DNA of 64,000 nucleotides from Bordetella sp. H567 (GCF_001704295.1 NZ_CP012334.1:4166084-4230083); one strand, 5' to 3'; counted from the stretch's first letter, positions 1-8,889 are shown. Made by a program: numbers and translations. Notes: a model not told the origin generated them from the sequence alone.

Positions 1-373
1 CGACCAATACGTTGGCCACGCTGCTGACCATGCCGACGGCGGTGAAGTCCTTGGCGGGATCGAAGGGCAGGTTTTCATAGAGGCTGGCATTGGTGGCCAG
101 CCCCGGCGCGGCCATCAGGAGCGTGTAGCCGTCCGGCGCCGCCTTGGCCACCACGTCCATGCCCAGGTTGCCGCCCGCCCCGGGGCGGTTGTCGACGAAC
201 ACCGGCTGGCCCAATTCCTCGGCCAATCCGGGGGTTACCGCGCGCAGCACCACGTCCACTCCCCCACCTGCCGGAAAGCCCACCACTACCCTGATCGGCC
301 GATCGGGATAGGCGTTGGCCGCCGCAGCGCATACCGCCAGGCATAGTCCGACGATAAGATGACCCACTTTCAT
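1..373 (-). CDS. Bug/TctC-family tripartite tricarboxylate transporter receptor (partial, 3' end outside window)
   Basis: The first 124 codons of a periplasmic solute-binding protein are visible and the gene runs off the left edge. It opens with a short signal peptide (MKVGHLIVG..., cleavage probably after AAANA). The hallmark Bug pattern follows: YPDRPIRVVVGFPAGGGVD, then DNRPGAGGN and a stretch ending APDGYTLLMA. These proteins bind carboxylates or other small organic acids in the periplasm, often with no transporter encoded nearby. The start codon overlaps the stop codon of the upstream GntR gene (ATGA at 370-373), so the two genes are translationally coupled. The ligand cannot be inferred from sequence. 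Confidence 0.9.
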   Translation of the reverse strand, partial: MKVGHLIVGLCLAVCAAAANAYPDRPIRVVVGFPAGGGVDVVLRAVTPGLAEELGQPVFVDNRPGAGGNLGMDVVAKAAPDGYTLLMAAPGLATNASLYENLPFDPAKDFTAVGMVSSVANVLV

Positions 374-1137
374 GACCTCTCCTGTTGGCTTCCGGACGGC
401 GCCGCGGGGGACTGCGGCGGTTCCCAGAAAAATTCCGCGGTGTACTGGTAACGATCTTCGCGGAAGAAGTTGTCCGTCCAACGGATGGGGCGCCCGTCCT
501 GCAGATACGTGGACGCCTGCACATGCATGACCGGATCGCCCAAGCCGATGCGCAACAGGTTCGCGACATGGGTTTCTGCGCGGGAAACGCTTATCGTGTG
601 CACGCTTTTGGCGACCTTCAAATCGAAGTCGTTCCACATGATGTCGTGCAAGCTGCGATGGGGATATTGATCGATTGCCCCTTGCATCAGAGCGGGCAGA
701 TAGCTTTCCACGACGGACAGCGGCTCGTTGTCCAGATAATGCACACGGATCAATTTGAAAAGGAGCTCGCCCTCGTTCAAGCCCAGAAAATCGGCGATTG
801 GCCCACGCGCTGATACCATCTCGGATGAAACGACACGCGGATCGCTGGCCAGTGTGGCGTGCAGAGGGTCGGATAAGTTGCTGACGTATTTGCTACGCGC
901 GGGTTCGCCGACGCGACGCGTGCCCACGCCACGCTGGCTACTCAGCAAGCCCTCCTGTTTGAGCTGGCTCAAGGCGTGCCGCACGGTGGTACGGCTTACT
1001 CCGAACTCCCGGCACAATGCTTGCTCGGTGGCCAACTGGTTTCCCTGGCCCCATTCTCCCGCTTGAATTCTGCGCCGCAAAACCTGCGCAATCTGGTGAT
1101 AGACGGGTACTCCGGCAGATAAGGTATGCGTCGACAT
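370..1137 (-). CDS. GntR-family regulator with UTRA domain (HutC subfamily)
   Basis: This 255-aa protein has an N-terminal winged helix (about residues 10-75) with the typical core LATEQALCREFGVSRTTVR followed by HALSQLKQEGLL. A C-terminal UTRA effector domain follows (about 90-240) with the FKLIRVHYLDNEPLSVVESY pattern. The ATG at 1137 was chosen because MSTHTLSAGVPVYHQIA matches the usual start just before the helix-turn-helix; the frame stays open about 38 codons upstream but without family similarity. It is coupled by ATGA overlap to the Bug receptor gene and so probably controls it in response to the same ligand. It also diverges from the oxygenase-like gene at 1234. Confidence 0.93.
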   Translation of the reverse strand: MSTHTLSAGVPVYHQIAQVLRRRIQAGEWGQGNQLATEQALCREFGVSRTTVRHALSQLKQEGLLSSQRGVGTRRVGEPARSKYVSNLSDPLHATLASDPRVVSSEMVSARGPIADFLGLNEGELLFKLIRVHYLDNEPLSVVESYLPALMQGAIDQYPHRSLHDIMWNDFDLKVAKSVHTISVSRAETHVANLLRIGLGDPVMHVQASTYLQDGRPIRWTDNFFREDRYQYTAEFFWEPPQSPAAPSGSQQERS

Positions 1138-1233
1138 TTGTATTAAGTTTATAACGATCGGTCCAACACAATGCCGCAAAAATACTCGAGGCGCCGAGCA
1201 AAGCCAAGCCCGCGATTGCCTGCGACTAGGGAC

Positions 1234-2133
1234 ATGAGCGCTGCTTCCCATCCGAATGGTGCCATTCCGATTGTCGACATCTCGCCCCTCTTACTGCGTA
1301 ACGATGTCAAAGGAATGAAGCGCGCACTGCGCCGCATGCGCAAGGCCGCCCGGGAGACGGGCCTGTTCTACCTCGAGGGACACCAAACACCCCTCGCGCT
1401 CTTGCGTCGAGTCTACCTGAGCTCGCTATGCGATTTGGAACTCGGGCCAGAATTCAAAATTGGATTGTCGACAAAAGAAGGGGGCCATCGGTATATCGCC
1501 AACAGGAAGGGGATTTTCGCCGGGAGGTGCACCAGTGCGGCGGAGGAATGCGCGCTCCCCCTTGTCGAACACTATTACGACCGGATTTTTGATTTATGCC
1601 GGTCGCTTCTGGAACGCTGTGCAATGGCATTGGAGGCGCCTGTCGATTTATTTCAAGGCGTTTTGGCCAGCCCGGTGCTGCACGGGCGGTTGCTGCACCA
1701 TCCTCCATCCGCGTCCATCCAGGATGGCGATATGGACGAGGGGCTTCAGCCGTATGGCAGCGTCGTTATTCCATGGACGCAGGAGGTTGATGCCATAAGG
1801 CTCGATGACGACGCATCCAGCTTGCGGCCGCTGCCCGCCCGCGGCCGATTAAACTTCCGCGTCGCTGATGCGATGGCGCGCTTGTCCACGGATCTGCATA
1901 TTTCCGCGCCGCATCGCCTTATCGATGAGTCGGGGCGCGAAACCTACCTGATTCCTGTATTCCATGGCAGTGAAAATAATATCCGCCTCGAATGGTCGAC
2001 CCACTGCTTTCTGACAGAACAACCAGACAGTTATTCCCGCGTATATGACTCGGCAACGAATATAGCTGTTGATTGCACAGGTTTTTCCGGCCCCTACCCT
2101 TGCGCGTCTCTGTACCTTACAGTACAGTGCTAG
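1234..2133 (+). CDS. Degenerate 2-oxoglutarate/Fe(II) oxygenase-like protein (isopenicillin N synthase fold), probably inactive
   Basis: The 299-aa product has the N-terminal signature of isopenicillin-N-synthase-like oxygenases (IPIVDISPLL, then RKAARETGLFYLEGH) and the central RLLHHPP element. The family's iron-binding HTD motif, normally in GAHTDYGSLTL, is replaced by GLQPYGSVVIP, so both the His and the Asp ligand are missing. The distal His is kept (SAPHRLID). The RxS that binds 2-oxoglutarate is replaced (GRETYLIP where GRxRxSxP is expected). The ATG at 1234 is preferred because family similarity starts about ten residues later; an open extension to 1171 exists. Codon use looks more AT-rich than in neighbours. 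It diverges from the GntR/UTRA gene. Catalysis by the usual mechanism is unlikely; a binding or vestigial role is inference. Confidence 0.6.
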   Translation: MSAASHPNGAIPIVDISPLLLRNDVKGMKRALRRMRKAARETGLFYLEGHQTPLALLRRVYLSSLCDLELGPEFKIGLSTKEGGHRYIANRKGIFAGRCTSAAEECALPLVEHYYDRIFDLCRSLLERCAMALEAPVDLFQGVLASPVLHGRLLHHPPSASIQDGDMDEGLQPYGSVVIPWTQEVDAIRLDDDASSLRPLPARGRLNFRVADAMARLSTDLHISAPHRLIDESGRETYLIPVFHGSENNIRLEWSTHCFLTEQPDSYSRVYDSATNIAVDCTGFSGPYPCASLYLTVQC

Positions 2134-2205
2134 CTGATCGGTACAGACCGGGGCATTGTCAAAAAAGCGCCCCGTCCCTCGTCCCTTGAACGCCGCAGGT
2201 GCGCC

Positions 2206-2673
2206 ATGACTTCACGCCCCCCACTGCCCCCTTTCTCCCGCGAATCCGCCATGCAGAAGGTCCGCCTCGCGGAGGATGGGTGGAACAGCCGCAACCCTGA
2301 AAAGGTTTCCCTGGCCTATACCGAAGACACCGTCTGGCGCAACCGCGCCGAATTCGTGCACGGCCGCGGCCAGGTAGTGGAGTTCCTGACGCGAAAATGG
2401 CGCAAGGAACTGGACTACCGCCTGATCAAGGAGCTGTGGGCCCACGACGGCAACCGCATCGCGGTGCGTTACGCTTACGAGTGGCACGACGACTCGGGCA
2501 ATTGGTTTCGTTCCTACGGCAACGAGAATTGGGAGTTCGACGACGCGGGGCTGATGAAGTACCGCCATGCGTCGATCAACGACGTTCCGATCCGGGAATC
2601 GGAACGCAAGTTCCACTGGCCCTTCGGGCCGCGCCCGGCCGAGCATCCGGGATTGAGCGACCTGGGGCTGTAG
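2206..2673 (+). CDS. DUF1348 / NTF2-like (SnoaL-fold) protein
   Basis: A 155-aa single-domain protein matching the DUF1348 pattern of the NTF2-like superfamily. Recognisable stretches are [41 protein letters not shown] and [21 protein letters not shown]. There is no signal peptide, so it is cytoplasmic. Members are small cone-shaped alpha+beta barrels, some enzymatic, but the function of this subgroup is not established. The start at 2206 has an AGGTG five bases upstream. A TetR regulator gene follows on the same strand after 94 bp; the two probably form a unit. Confidence 0.85.
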   Translation: MTSRPPLPPFSRESAMQKVRLAEDGWNSRNPEKVSLAYTEDTVWRNRAEFVHGRGQVVEFLTRKWRKELDYRLIKELWAHDGNRIAVRYAYEWHDDSGNWFRSYGNENWEFDDAGLMKYRHASINDVPIRESERKFHWPFGPRPAEHPGLSDLGL

Positions 2674-2767
2674 GGCCGCCGAACCCGCGGCTGGCCTGAA
2701 GGCTGCAATCCAGGGCAGGGCATCATCACGGGCCGCCAGCGCAAGGCACCCGGTATCGCGAGCATAT

Positions 2768-3367
2768 ATGCCAAGAACCGTCGCGGAGCGCCAGGACGTC
2801 ATTCCCATCCTGGCCGAGATCTTCCGCCGTTATGGATACGAAGGGACGAGCCTGAGCCGCATCACCGAAGGCACCGGCCTGGGCAAGGGTAGCCTCTATC
2901 ACTTCTTCCCCGGCGGTAAGGAAGAAATGGCGGCGGCCGTGCTAGCCCATATCGACGACTGGTTCCAGGGCAATGTCTATGCACCCCTGCGGCAGGCGCC
3001 GTCACCGCAAGCGGGAATCGCGGCGATGTTCGACGAAGTTTCCCGTTATTTTCTTTCCGGGCGCAAGGTCTGCCTGGTCGGGGTGTTCGCGCTGGGGCAC
3101 GAAAGGGACCGGTTCGCACAGGCGATTTCCTCCTATTTCCGCGATTGGGCGGGCACCCTGGCTGCCACGCTGCAAAGCGGCGGCGTGCCGGCCGCGCCGG
3201 CGCGCGATCTCGCCGAGGACATCGTCGGAGGCATCCAGGGCGGACTGGTCCTGGCGCGCGCCTGGAGCGACCCGCAGGTGTATGGCCGGACGATCCGGGG
3301 CTTGCGCGAACGCGCCCTGGCGGCGATGGCAGCCCATGGCGGCGAGCGGGACCCGGCCACGCCGTGA
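2768..3367 (+). CDS. TetR/AcrR-family transcriptional regulator
   Basis: A 199-aa regulator with an N-terminal TetR helix-turn-helix at about residues 8-50 (IFRRYGYEGTSLSRITEGTG, then LGKGSLYHFFPGGKEEM, the classic recognition-helix pattern). The C-terminal helical ligand domain resembles the LmrA/YxaF type (GNVYAPLRQAP, then VSRYFLSGRKVCLVGVFALG). It follows the DUF1348 gene on the same strand and probably controls it. The effector is unknown. Confidence 0.9.
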   Translation: MPRTVAERQDVIPILAEIFRRYGYEGTSLSRITEGTGLGKGSLYHFFPGGKEEMAAAVLAHIDDWFQGNVYAPLRQAPSPQAGIAAMFDEVSRYFLSGRKVCLVGVFALGHERDRFAQAISSYFRDWAGTLAATLQSGGVPAAPARDLAEDIVGGIQGGLVLARAWSDPQVYGRTIRGLRERALAAMAAHGGERDPATP

Positions 3368-3385
3368 CGTCCGGCGCCACGGCGC

Positions 3386-4108
3386 CTACTCGCCGAACAA
3401 ATTGCGCTGTATCTGGTCCAGGTGCTCGGTCATCAGCGCGGCGGCCTGGGCGGCATCGCGGTCGCGCAGCGCATCCACCATGGCGCGATGCTGCCGCTCG
3501 TACTGTGCACGCCGCGCCGGTGTCAGGGAATTGCGCTTGAGGCGGCCCCATTCGCCCTGTTCGCGGACCTGGTTCATCAAGCCCAGGATCTGCATGAAAA
3601 ACGCGTTATGCGTTGCCACGGCAAAAGCCTTGTGCAAGGCGCCGTCCCAGTATTCAAAGGCGTCGATGGTGGATGCCGCCTCGGACTGCTCCAGGCAGTT
3701 CGCCATCGCCGCGAAATCCGCCGCGGTCGCATTGCGCGCGATCATGCCAGGCAGCAGCGGCTCGATCAGGCGACGCGCCTCCATCAATTCGGCGGGACTG
3801 ACATTCCGGTCGAAGCCAGGCATGGCGGGATCCTGCACGACGGTCTCCGCGTGCTCCGACACGAAGGTCCCGCTGCCCACGGACTGGGTAATCAAGCCAC
3901 GTTCGCGCAGGTCCGACAGCACTCGGCGCACCGAGCCGCGCGAAGCCCCGAAGCGCGCGCTGAGTTCGCGTTCGGGCGGCAGCTTGACGCCGGCCCGCAA
4001 CCGCCCCCCCAGGATTTCTTCATGAAGATAGCGCGCTAACGCCTTGGCCCCGGGCGAACGCAGCGACGCGTCGACATCGAGGGCCTGCATCTTGGTCTTT
4101 GTGTCCAT
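3386..4108 (-). CDS. GntR-family regulator with FCD domain (FadR subfamily)
   Basis: A 240-aa protein. The winged helix lies at about residues 15-80 (LPPERELSARFGASRGSVRR, then VLSDLRERGLITQSVGSGTFV). The all-helical FCD ligand domain follows at about 95-230 with the metal-binding pattern (EARRLIEPLLPGMIARNA, ALHKAFAVATHN, QHRAMVDALRDRD). The ATG at 4108 was chosen because upstream residues lack similarity; ATG 4090 is also possible. It is transcribed away from the FAH-hydrolase operon, and the 118-bp gap contains a perfect ACCAATTGGT palindrome and repeated ATTGG boxes. FadR-type regulators usually repress such a divergent catabolic operon until its substrate binds. Confidence 0.92.
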   Translation of the reverse strand: MDTKTKMQALDVDASLRSPGAKALARYLHEEILGGRLRAGVKLPPERELSARFGASRGSVRRVLSDLRERGLITQSVGSGTFVSEHAETVVQDPAMPGFDRNVSPAELMEARRLIEPLLPGMIARNATAADFAAMANCLEQSEAASTIDAFEYWDGALHKAFAVATHNAFFMQILGLMNQVREQGEWGRLKRNSLTPARRAQYERQHRAMVDALRDRDAAQAAALMTEHLDQIQRNLFGE

Positions 4109-4226
4109 GCGAGGCAGCTTAAAGAAGCAGAACCAATTGGTCAACCTTTTTGGGAATTGGCTTGCGTCTGGGCCACATTGGTTCTACATTACGCGCTGTT
4201 TTTACCCATTGGATTATGGAGCCGCC
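4109..4226. promoter_or_regulatory. Divergent control region with candidate GntR/FCD operators
   Basis: The gap between the FCD regulator and the FAH operon contains the perfect palindrome ACCAATTGGT at 4132-4141, directly continued as TTGGTCAACC, which fits the GT-N-AC core of FadR-type operators. Further ATTGG boxes occur near 4155, 4178 and 4208, roughly two to three helical turns apart. GGAG at about 4218-4221 is the ribosome binding site for the hydrolase. That the FCD regulator acts here is inference from position. Confidence 0.55.
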
Positions 4227-5105
4227 ATGAAATTTGCCCAGCTTTCCTACCAGGGCCAGCGCACGATTGCCGTTGTCGACACCGAAAAAGGCCAGTTTTG
4301 GCCGGTCTCCGAACTGGCGCCTGGGTTCTCCGGCGACATGGTCCAATTGGTACAACAGTACGAATCGCTGAAAGCCCGGTTGAAGCCGGAGGGTGCGGGC
4401 AAGCCGCTGGGCGAAGCCAAGGTCCTGGCGCCCATCGACCAGCCCCGCCGCAATATTTTCTGCGTCGGCAAGAACTACCACGAACACGCCGCTGAATTCA
4501 GCAAGTCGGGCTTCGACAGCAGCGCCAAGGAAGGCGAACACGCGCCCGAAGCGCCCGTGGTCTTCACCAAGCCCGCCAGCACGGTCATCGGCCCCGGCGA
4601 CAAGATCCCACCGCACACGGAAGTCGCCAAGCAGCTCGATTACGAGGTGGAGCTGGCGATCGTCATCGGCAAGCCCGGACGGGGCATCAAAAAGGCCGAC
4701 GCCTTCAAGCACATCTTCGGCTACACCATCGTCAACGACTTCACGGCGCGCGACCTGCAGAAACTGCATCGGCAATGGTTCATGGGCAAGGCGCTGGACG
4801 GTTTCTGCCCGATGGGCCCGTACGTGGTGACCAATGACGCGCTGGACGCGACGAAGCTGGACGTCAAGTGCTGGGTGAACGGCGAGCTGCGGCAGAACTC
4901 CAACACGTCCCTGCTGATTTTCGATATCCCCACCCTGATCGAGACGATTTCGGCGGGCATCGAACTGCAGCCCGGCGACGTGATTGCCACCGGCACCCCC
5001 GCCGGCGTCGGTATCGGGTTCAACCCGCCGAAGTTCGTCAAGTCGGGTGACGTGATGCGCATGGAAATCCAGGGCATCGGTGTACTGGAGAACGCGGTCG
5101 CCTGA
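4227..5105 (+). CDS. Fumarylacetoacetate hydrolase (FAH)-family protein
   Basis: A 292-aa enzyme with the C-terminal FAH fold. Metal ligands E140 and E142 sit in QLDYEVELAIVIGK and D171 in IVNDFTARDLQ. NIFCVGKNYHEHAAEF and the closing LQPGDVIATGTPAGVG are family hallmarks. Such enzymes hydrolyse C-C bonds, hydrate 2-oxoalkenoates or decarboxylate oxaloacetate-like acids in aromatic and sugar-acid catabolism; the exact substrate cannot be read from sequence. The ATG at 4227 is preceded by GGAG, and upstream open frame lacks similarity. It leads a same-strand cluster with a Bug receptor and a molybdenum hydroxylase, suggesting a pathway for a heterocyclic or aromatic acid. Confidence 0.92.
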   Translation: MKFAQLSYQGQRTIAVVDTEKGQFWPVSELAPGFSGDMVQLVQQYESLKARLKPEGAGKPLGEAKVLAPIDQPRRNIFCVGKNYHEHAAEFSKSGFDSSAKEGEHAPEAPVVFTKPASTVIGPGDKIPPHTEVAKQLDYEVELAIVIGKPGRGIKKADAFKHIFGYTIVNDFTARDLQKLHRQWFMGKALDGFCPMGPYVVTNDALDATKLDVKCWVNGELRQNSNTSLLIFDIPTLIETISAGIELQPGDVIATGTPAGVGIGFNPPKFVKSGDVMRMEIQGIGVLENAVA

Positions 5106-5159
5106 GCGCCGCCGCCACGACACCGGCAAGCACGACGCAACACCTTCGAGGAGACAATA

Positions 5160-6140
5160 ATGAAAACCATCCTGCGCGGCCTCGCGGCCACCGGATTTGC
5201 CGCGTGCGCGGCGCTCGGCGTCAACGCGCCGGCCGCGGCGGCGCCCTACCCCAACCATCCGGTAACCATCATCGTGCCCTTCGGCGCGGGCGGATCGGCG
5301 GACGTCTATGCCCGGGTGCTGGCCCAGCATCTGGGACAGGAGACCGGCCAGTCCTTCGTGGTGGAGGACCGCCCCGGCGCGGGCGCCGTGATCGGAACAC
5401 AGTACGTGGCCAAGGCGGCGCCCGACGGCTATACGCTGCTGATGATGTCCAACACGCAGACCGTCAATGAAACCTTGCTGAGCAGCAAGCCCTATGAGTT
5501 GATGCGCGACTTCACGGCCGTGGCGCCCGTCAACGAGGCGCCGCTGGTGCTGGTGGTGCGCGACGGCCTGCCCATACACAGCGTGCAGGAATTGATCAAG
5601 GCCGCGAAGGCCAAGCCGGGACAGCTCAACTATGCGTCCTCCGGCACCGGCACGCCCTACCACATGGCCGGAGAACTCTTCAAGAGCCTGGCCGACGTGA
5701 ACATCGTCCACATCCCGTACAAAAGCAGCGGCGGTGCACGCACGGACGTGCTGGGCGGTCAGGTCGACATGATGTTCGACGCGGTCAGCACCATGACCGA
5801 CCTGATCCAGACCAAAAAAGTGCGTGCGCTCGCCACCACGGGCACGGCGCGCTCCGGCGTGCTGCCCGACGTACCGACCATGGCCGAAGCCGGCGTGCCG
5901 GGCTACACGGCCACGATCTGGCTGGGCCTGCTGGCGCCGAAGAACACGCCCAAGGAGGTGGTCGACTTCCTGAACGAAAAGATCGGCAAGATCGTCAGCG
6001 ACCCACAGATCACATCGGTGTGGGCCAAGAGCGGCGTGACGCCCATGAAGATGACGCCGGCGCAGTTCACCGACTTCCTGAAGGCCGATATCGACAAGTG
6101 GGGCAAGATCGTCAAGTCGGCGAACATCAAGGTGGATTGA
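5160..6140 (+). CDS. Bug/TctC-family periplasmic receptor
   Basis: A 326-aa periplasmic binding protein with a clear signal peptide ending AAA about residue 25. Bug motifs follow: NHPVTIIVPFGAGGSADVYA, EDRPGAGAVIGTQYVAKAAP and MAGELFKSLADVNIVHIPYK. A GAGGAGA ribosome binding site lies just upstream. It is second in the FAH/molybdenum hydroxylase operon, 54 bp after the hydrolase and 5 bp before the 2Fe-2S subunit. It probably delivers or senses the compound degraded by the operon; no TctA/TctB membrane genes are nearby. Confidence 0.95.
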   Translation: MKTILRGLAATGFAACAALGVNAPAAAAPYPNHPVTIIVPFGAGGSADVYARVLAQHLGQETGQSFVVEDRPGAGAVIGTQYVAKAAPDGYTLLMMSNTQTVNETLLSSKPYELMRDFTAVAPVNEAPLVLVVRDGLPIHSVQELIKAAKAKPGQLNYASSGTGTPYHMAGELFKSLADVNIVHIPYKSSGGARTDVLGGQVDMMFDAVSTMTDLIQTKKVRALATTGTARSGVLPDVPTMAEAGVPGYTATIWLGLLAPKNTPKEVVDFLNEKIGKIVSDPQITSVWAKSGVTPMKMTPAQFTDFLKADIDKWGKIVKSANIKVD

Positions 6141-6145
6141 GCGCG

Positions 6146-6718
6146 ATGGCGGACCATAGCCCGCACGACGGCACCAGCATCGCTTTTACGCTGAACGGCC
6201 GCGCCACGGCGCTGCGCGTGGACGGCGAACGCCGGCTGCTGGACGTGCTGCGCAACGATCTGGACTTGAAAAGCAGCCACTACGGCTGCGGTTCGGGTGA
6301 ATGCGGCGCCTGCTTCGTCCTGCTGGACGACCACGCGGTGCCCGCGTGCGACACCCCGATGTGGGCGGTCGCGGGCAAGCGCGTGGTGACCTCCGAAGGG
6401 TTGGGCACGCCGCGCGACCCGCACCCATTGCAAGCCGCCTTCATCGCGGAGCAGGCCGCACAATGCGGGTATTGCACCTCGGGCATGCTGATCGCCGCCG
6501 CCGCGCTGCTGCATCGCTGCCCGCGTCCCTCCGATGCGCAGATCCGCGAAGGCATGGAGCGCAATCTGTGCCGCTGCGGCACGCAGCTGCGCGTCATCAA
6601 GGCGATACAGCGCGCCGCCGCGATTCCTGCGGGTGCCGGCACCGGCGCCCCGGCAACGCATGACACGCGCACGACCGCGGAAAACGGCGCGCCGGGACAC
6701 GAGGGCGCGCAGCCATGA
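6146..6718 (+). CDS. Molybdenum hydroxylase, 2Fe-2S subunit (xanthine dehydrogenase family, IorA/CoxS-like)
   Basis: A 190-aa electron-transfer subunit with two [2Fe-2S] clusters. The plant-type cluster ligands are in HYGCGSGECGACFVLLDD and a later Cys (VPACDTP). The second, helical cluster is in AAQCGYCTSGM and RNLCRCGTQLRV. The C-terminal 35 residues are a low-complexity Ala/Gly/Thr tail beyond the usual length of about 155. The start at 6146 lies 5 bp after the Bug gene. The stop overlaps the start of the Mo subunit (ATGA at 6715-6718). No FAD subunit is encoded, as in IorAB-type enzymes. Confidence 0.94.
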   Translation: MADHSPHDGTSIAFTLNGRATALRVDGERRLLDVLRNDLDLKSSHYGCGSGECGACFVLLDDHAVPACDTPMWAVAGKRVVTSEGLGTPRDPHPLQAAFIAEQAAQCGYCTSGMLIAAAALLHRCPRPSDAQIREGMERNLCRCGTQLRVIKAIQRAAAIPAGAGTGAPATHDTRTTAENGAPGHEGAQP

Positions 6719-8889
6719 CCGCTCCCCTGCCCTTGAGCCTGCAAGCCAACACACGGCTCGCAACATGGCTGCGGCTGGATCCCGGCGGCTACGTCGACGT
6801 GCGTTCCGGCAAGGTCGAAATCGGCCAGGGCATATTGACGGCCCTTGCGCAGATCGCCGCCGAGGAACTGGACGTCGCGTTCCACCGCATCCGCATGGTG
6901 CCCGCGGACACGGCGAACAGTCCGGACGAGGCCGTGACCTCGGGCAGCCTGTCCATCCAGCATTCCGGGTCCGCGCTGCGGCACGCCTGCGCCCAGGCGC
7001 GCGCGCTGCTGTTGGACAAGGCGGCGCAACGGCATGGCGTGGCGGCGGATACCCTGACCGTGATCGACGGCGCCATCCATCATGACGGGCACATCCTGAC
7101 GACTTATTGGGAGCTTGCCGACGATGCGCTGCTGGACCGCGACGCGAGCCCGGATGCCGAACCGAAGCAACGCGACGCCTATCGGATCGTCGGCACGGCA
7201 CAGCGGCGCGGCGATATCGACGACAAGGTCTATGGGCAGTTCCGTTTCATCCACGACCTGACGCTGCCCGCCATGGCGCATGGCCGCATGGTGCGCCCCC
7301 CCTCCCCCGACGCCGAGTTGCTGGAGTGGGACGGGGACGCCGTGGCCGCCTGGGACGGCATCGTGGCCGTGGCCCGCGACGGTTCGCTGGCGGGCGTCGT
7401 GGCCGAGACCGAGGCGCTGGCCGAACGCGCCGCCACGGCGTTGGCCAAATCCGCCCGCTGGCGCGAACGGGCCTCGCTGCCCGATGTCGACGCGCTGCCG
7501 GCCTGGCTGAAAACGCTGCGCACGGTGGATATGCGGCTGGGTAATGCCGGCCCGGCCCCGGACACCCCGCTGCCCGGCGGCACGGCGCATGGCGCGCAGA
7601 CCGATGCCGTGGCCAACGGCACTGGCCGCACGACATTCCGGGCGGCCTACAGCAAACCCTTCATCAAGCATGGCTCGATAGGCCCTTCCTGCGCGCTGGC
7701 GCTGGCGGGCGACGGCACGCTGGAGGTCTGGAGCCATACGCAGGGCATTTTCAATCTGCGCAAGGACCTGAGCCTGGCATTCGGCCTGCCCGAAACCGCC
7801 ATCGTCGTGCGCCACGCGCAGGGCGCGGGCTGCTATGGGCACAACGGCGCCGATGACGTCGCCTATGACGCGGCATGGTTGGCTCGCCGGTGCCCCGGCC
7901 GGCCGGTGCGCCTGCAGTGGTCGCGCGCCGATGAATTGAACTGGTCGCCGCATGGCCCCGCGATGGCGATCGAGCTGCAGGCCGACGTGGACGACGACGG
8001 CCGCGTCGTGGCGTGGCGACACGAACTCTGGAGCCCGGGCCATGGCCTGCGCCCCGGCCGTTCGGCCACGCCGACGCTGCTGGGCTCGTGGTACCTGGAA
8101 CGCCCGTTCGAGCGGCTGCATGCGGTGGACGCCCCGCGCGCCACTGGTGGCGGCGCGGATCGCAACGCGGACCCGATCTATGAATTCCAGAGCACGGACG
8201 TGCTGTGCCATCGCGTCCTGGACGTTCCCCTGCGCACATCGTCGCTGCGGTCGCTGGGTGCCTATGGCAACGTCTTCGCCATCGAGTCGTTCATGGACGA
8301 ACTGGCGCTCGCGGCCCACGCCGATCCCGTGGCCTACCGGCTGGCGCACCTGGCCGACCCGCGCGGCATCGCCGTCCTGCGGCAAGCTGCCGCCATGGCA
8401 GGCTGGGAAAGCCGCGTCGCGCCGCGCGCCGATGGACAAGGCCGGGGCATCGGTTTCGCGCGGTACAAGAACACCGGCGCCTATTGCGCCGTGGTCGCCG
8501 ATGTCGAAGTGCAGGAGCGCGTACGCGTGCGCCGCCTGTGGATCGCGGTGGACGTGGGCCTGGTCATCAACCCGGACGGCGTGCGGCAGCAAATCGAAGG
8601 CGGCGCGCTGCAGGCCGTGAGCTGGACCTTGATGGAAGCGGCGCGCTTCGACCGCACGCGGCTGCTGGGCGAAAACTGGCAGGACTATCCCATGCTGCGG
8701 TTTTCACAGGTACCGGAAGTGCAGATCGATATCGTGCAGCACCCAGGGGACGACCCGGTGGGCGCCGGCGAAGGCTCGCTCGGGCCCACGGCGGCGGCCA
8801 TCGGCAATGCCGTCTTCGATGCCCTGGGCGTACGCGTGCGCGATCTGCCGCTGACCTTCGAACGCATCGCGGCCGCGATGGAAGACTAG
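6715..8889 (+). CDS. Molybdenum hydroxylase, Mo-cofactor subunit (IorB-like), without Tat signal
   Basis: A 724-aa catalytic subunit of the xanthine dehydrogenase family in the isoquinoline 1-oxidoreductase beta class. Visible elements are the N-terminal GYVDVRSGKVEIGQGILTAL, the cofactor-binding KHGSIGPSC, GCYGHNGADDVAYDAA and the active-site glutamate loop GAGEGSLGPTAAAIGNAV. It would hydroxylate a carbon next to nitrogen, or an aldehyde, using water. It begins directly at the cofactor domain and lacks the twin-arginine signal seen on the homologue at 56870-59113, so it is predicted cytoplasmic. No cytochrome or FAD partner is adjacent, so its electron acceptor is unknown. Confidence 0.9.
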   Translation: MTAPLPLSLQANTRLATWLRLDPGGYVDVRSGKVEIGQGILTALAQIAAEELDVAFHRIRMVPADTANSPDEAVTSGSLSIQHSGSALRHACAQARALLLDKAAQRHGVAADTLTVIDGAIHHDGHILTTYWELADDALLDRDASPDAEPKQRDAYRIVGTAQRRGDIDDKVYGQFRFIHDLTLPAMAHGRMVRPPSPDAELLEWDGDAVAAWDGIVAVARDGSLAGVVAETEALAERAATALAKSARWRERASLPDVDALPAWLKTLRTVDMRLGNAGPAPDTPLPGGTAHGAQTDAVANGTGRTTFRAAYSKPFIKHGSIGPSCALALAGDGTLEVWSHTQGIFNLRKDLSLAFGLPETAIVVRHAQGAGCYGHNGADDVAYDAAWLARRCPGRPVRLQWSRADELNWSPHGPAMAIELQADVDDDGRVVAWRHELWSPGHGLRPGRSATPTLLGSWYLERPFERLHAVDAPRATGGGADRNADPIYEFQSTDVLCHRVLDVPLRTSSLRSLGAYGNVFAIESFMDELALAAHADPVAYRLAHLADPRGIAVLRQAAAMAGWESRVAPRADGQGRGIGFARYKNTGAYCAVVADVEVQERVRVRRLWIAVDVGLVINPDGVRQQIEGGALQAVSWTLMEAARFDRTRLLGENWQDYPMLRFSQVPEVQIDIVQHPGDDPVGAGEGSLGPTAAAIGNAVFDALGVRVRDLPLTFERIAAAMED

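Noticed and set aside
2149-2174. Terminator CGGGGC...GCCCCG after the oxygenase-like gene
   Set aside because: Six-bp stem with a 14-base loop and no T run; too weak to call.
4119-5711. Long minus-strand open frame (about 530 codons) opposite the FAH and Bug genes
   Set aside because: It is a shadow of two well-supported plus-strand genes, with biased His/Arg/Gly composition and no family pattern.
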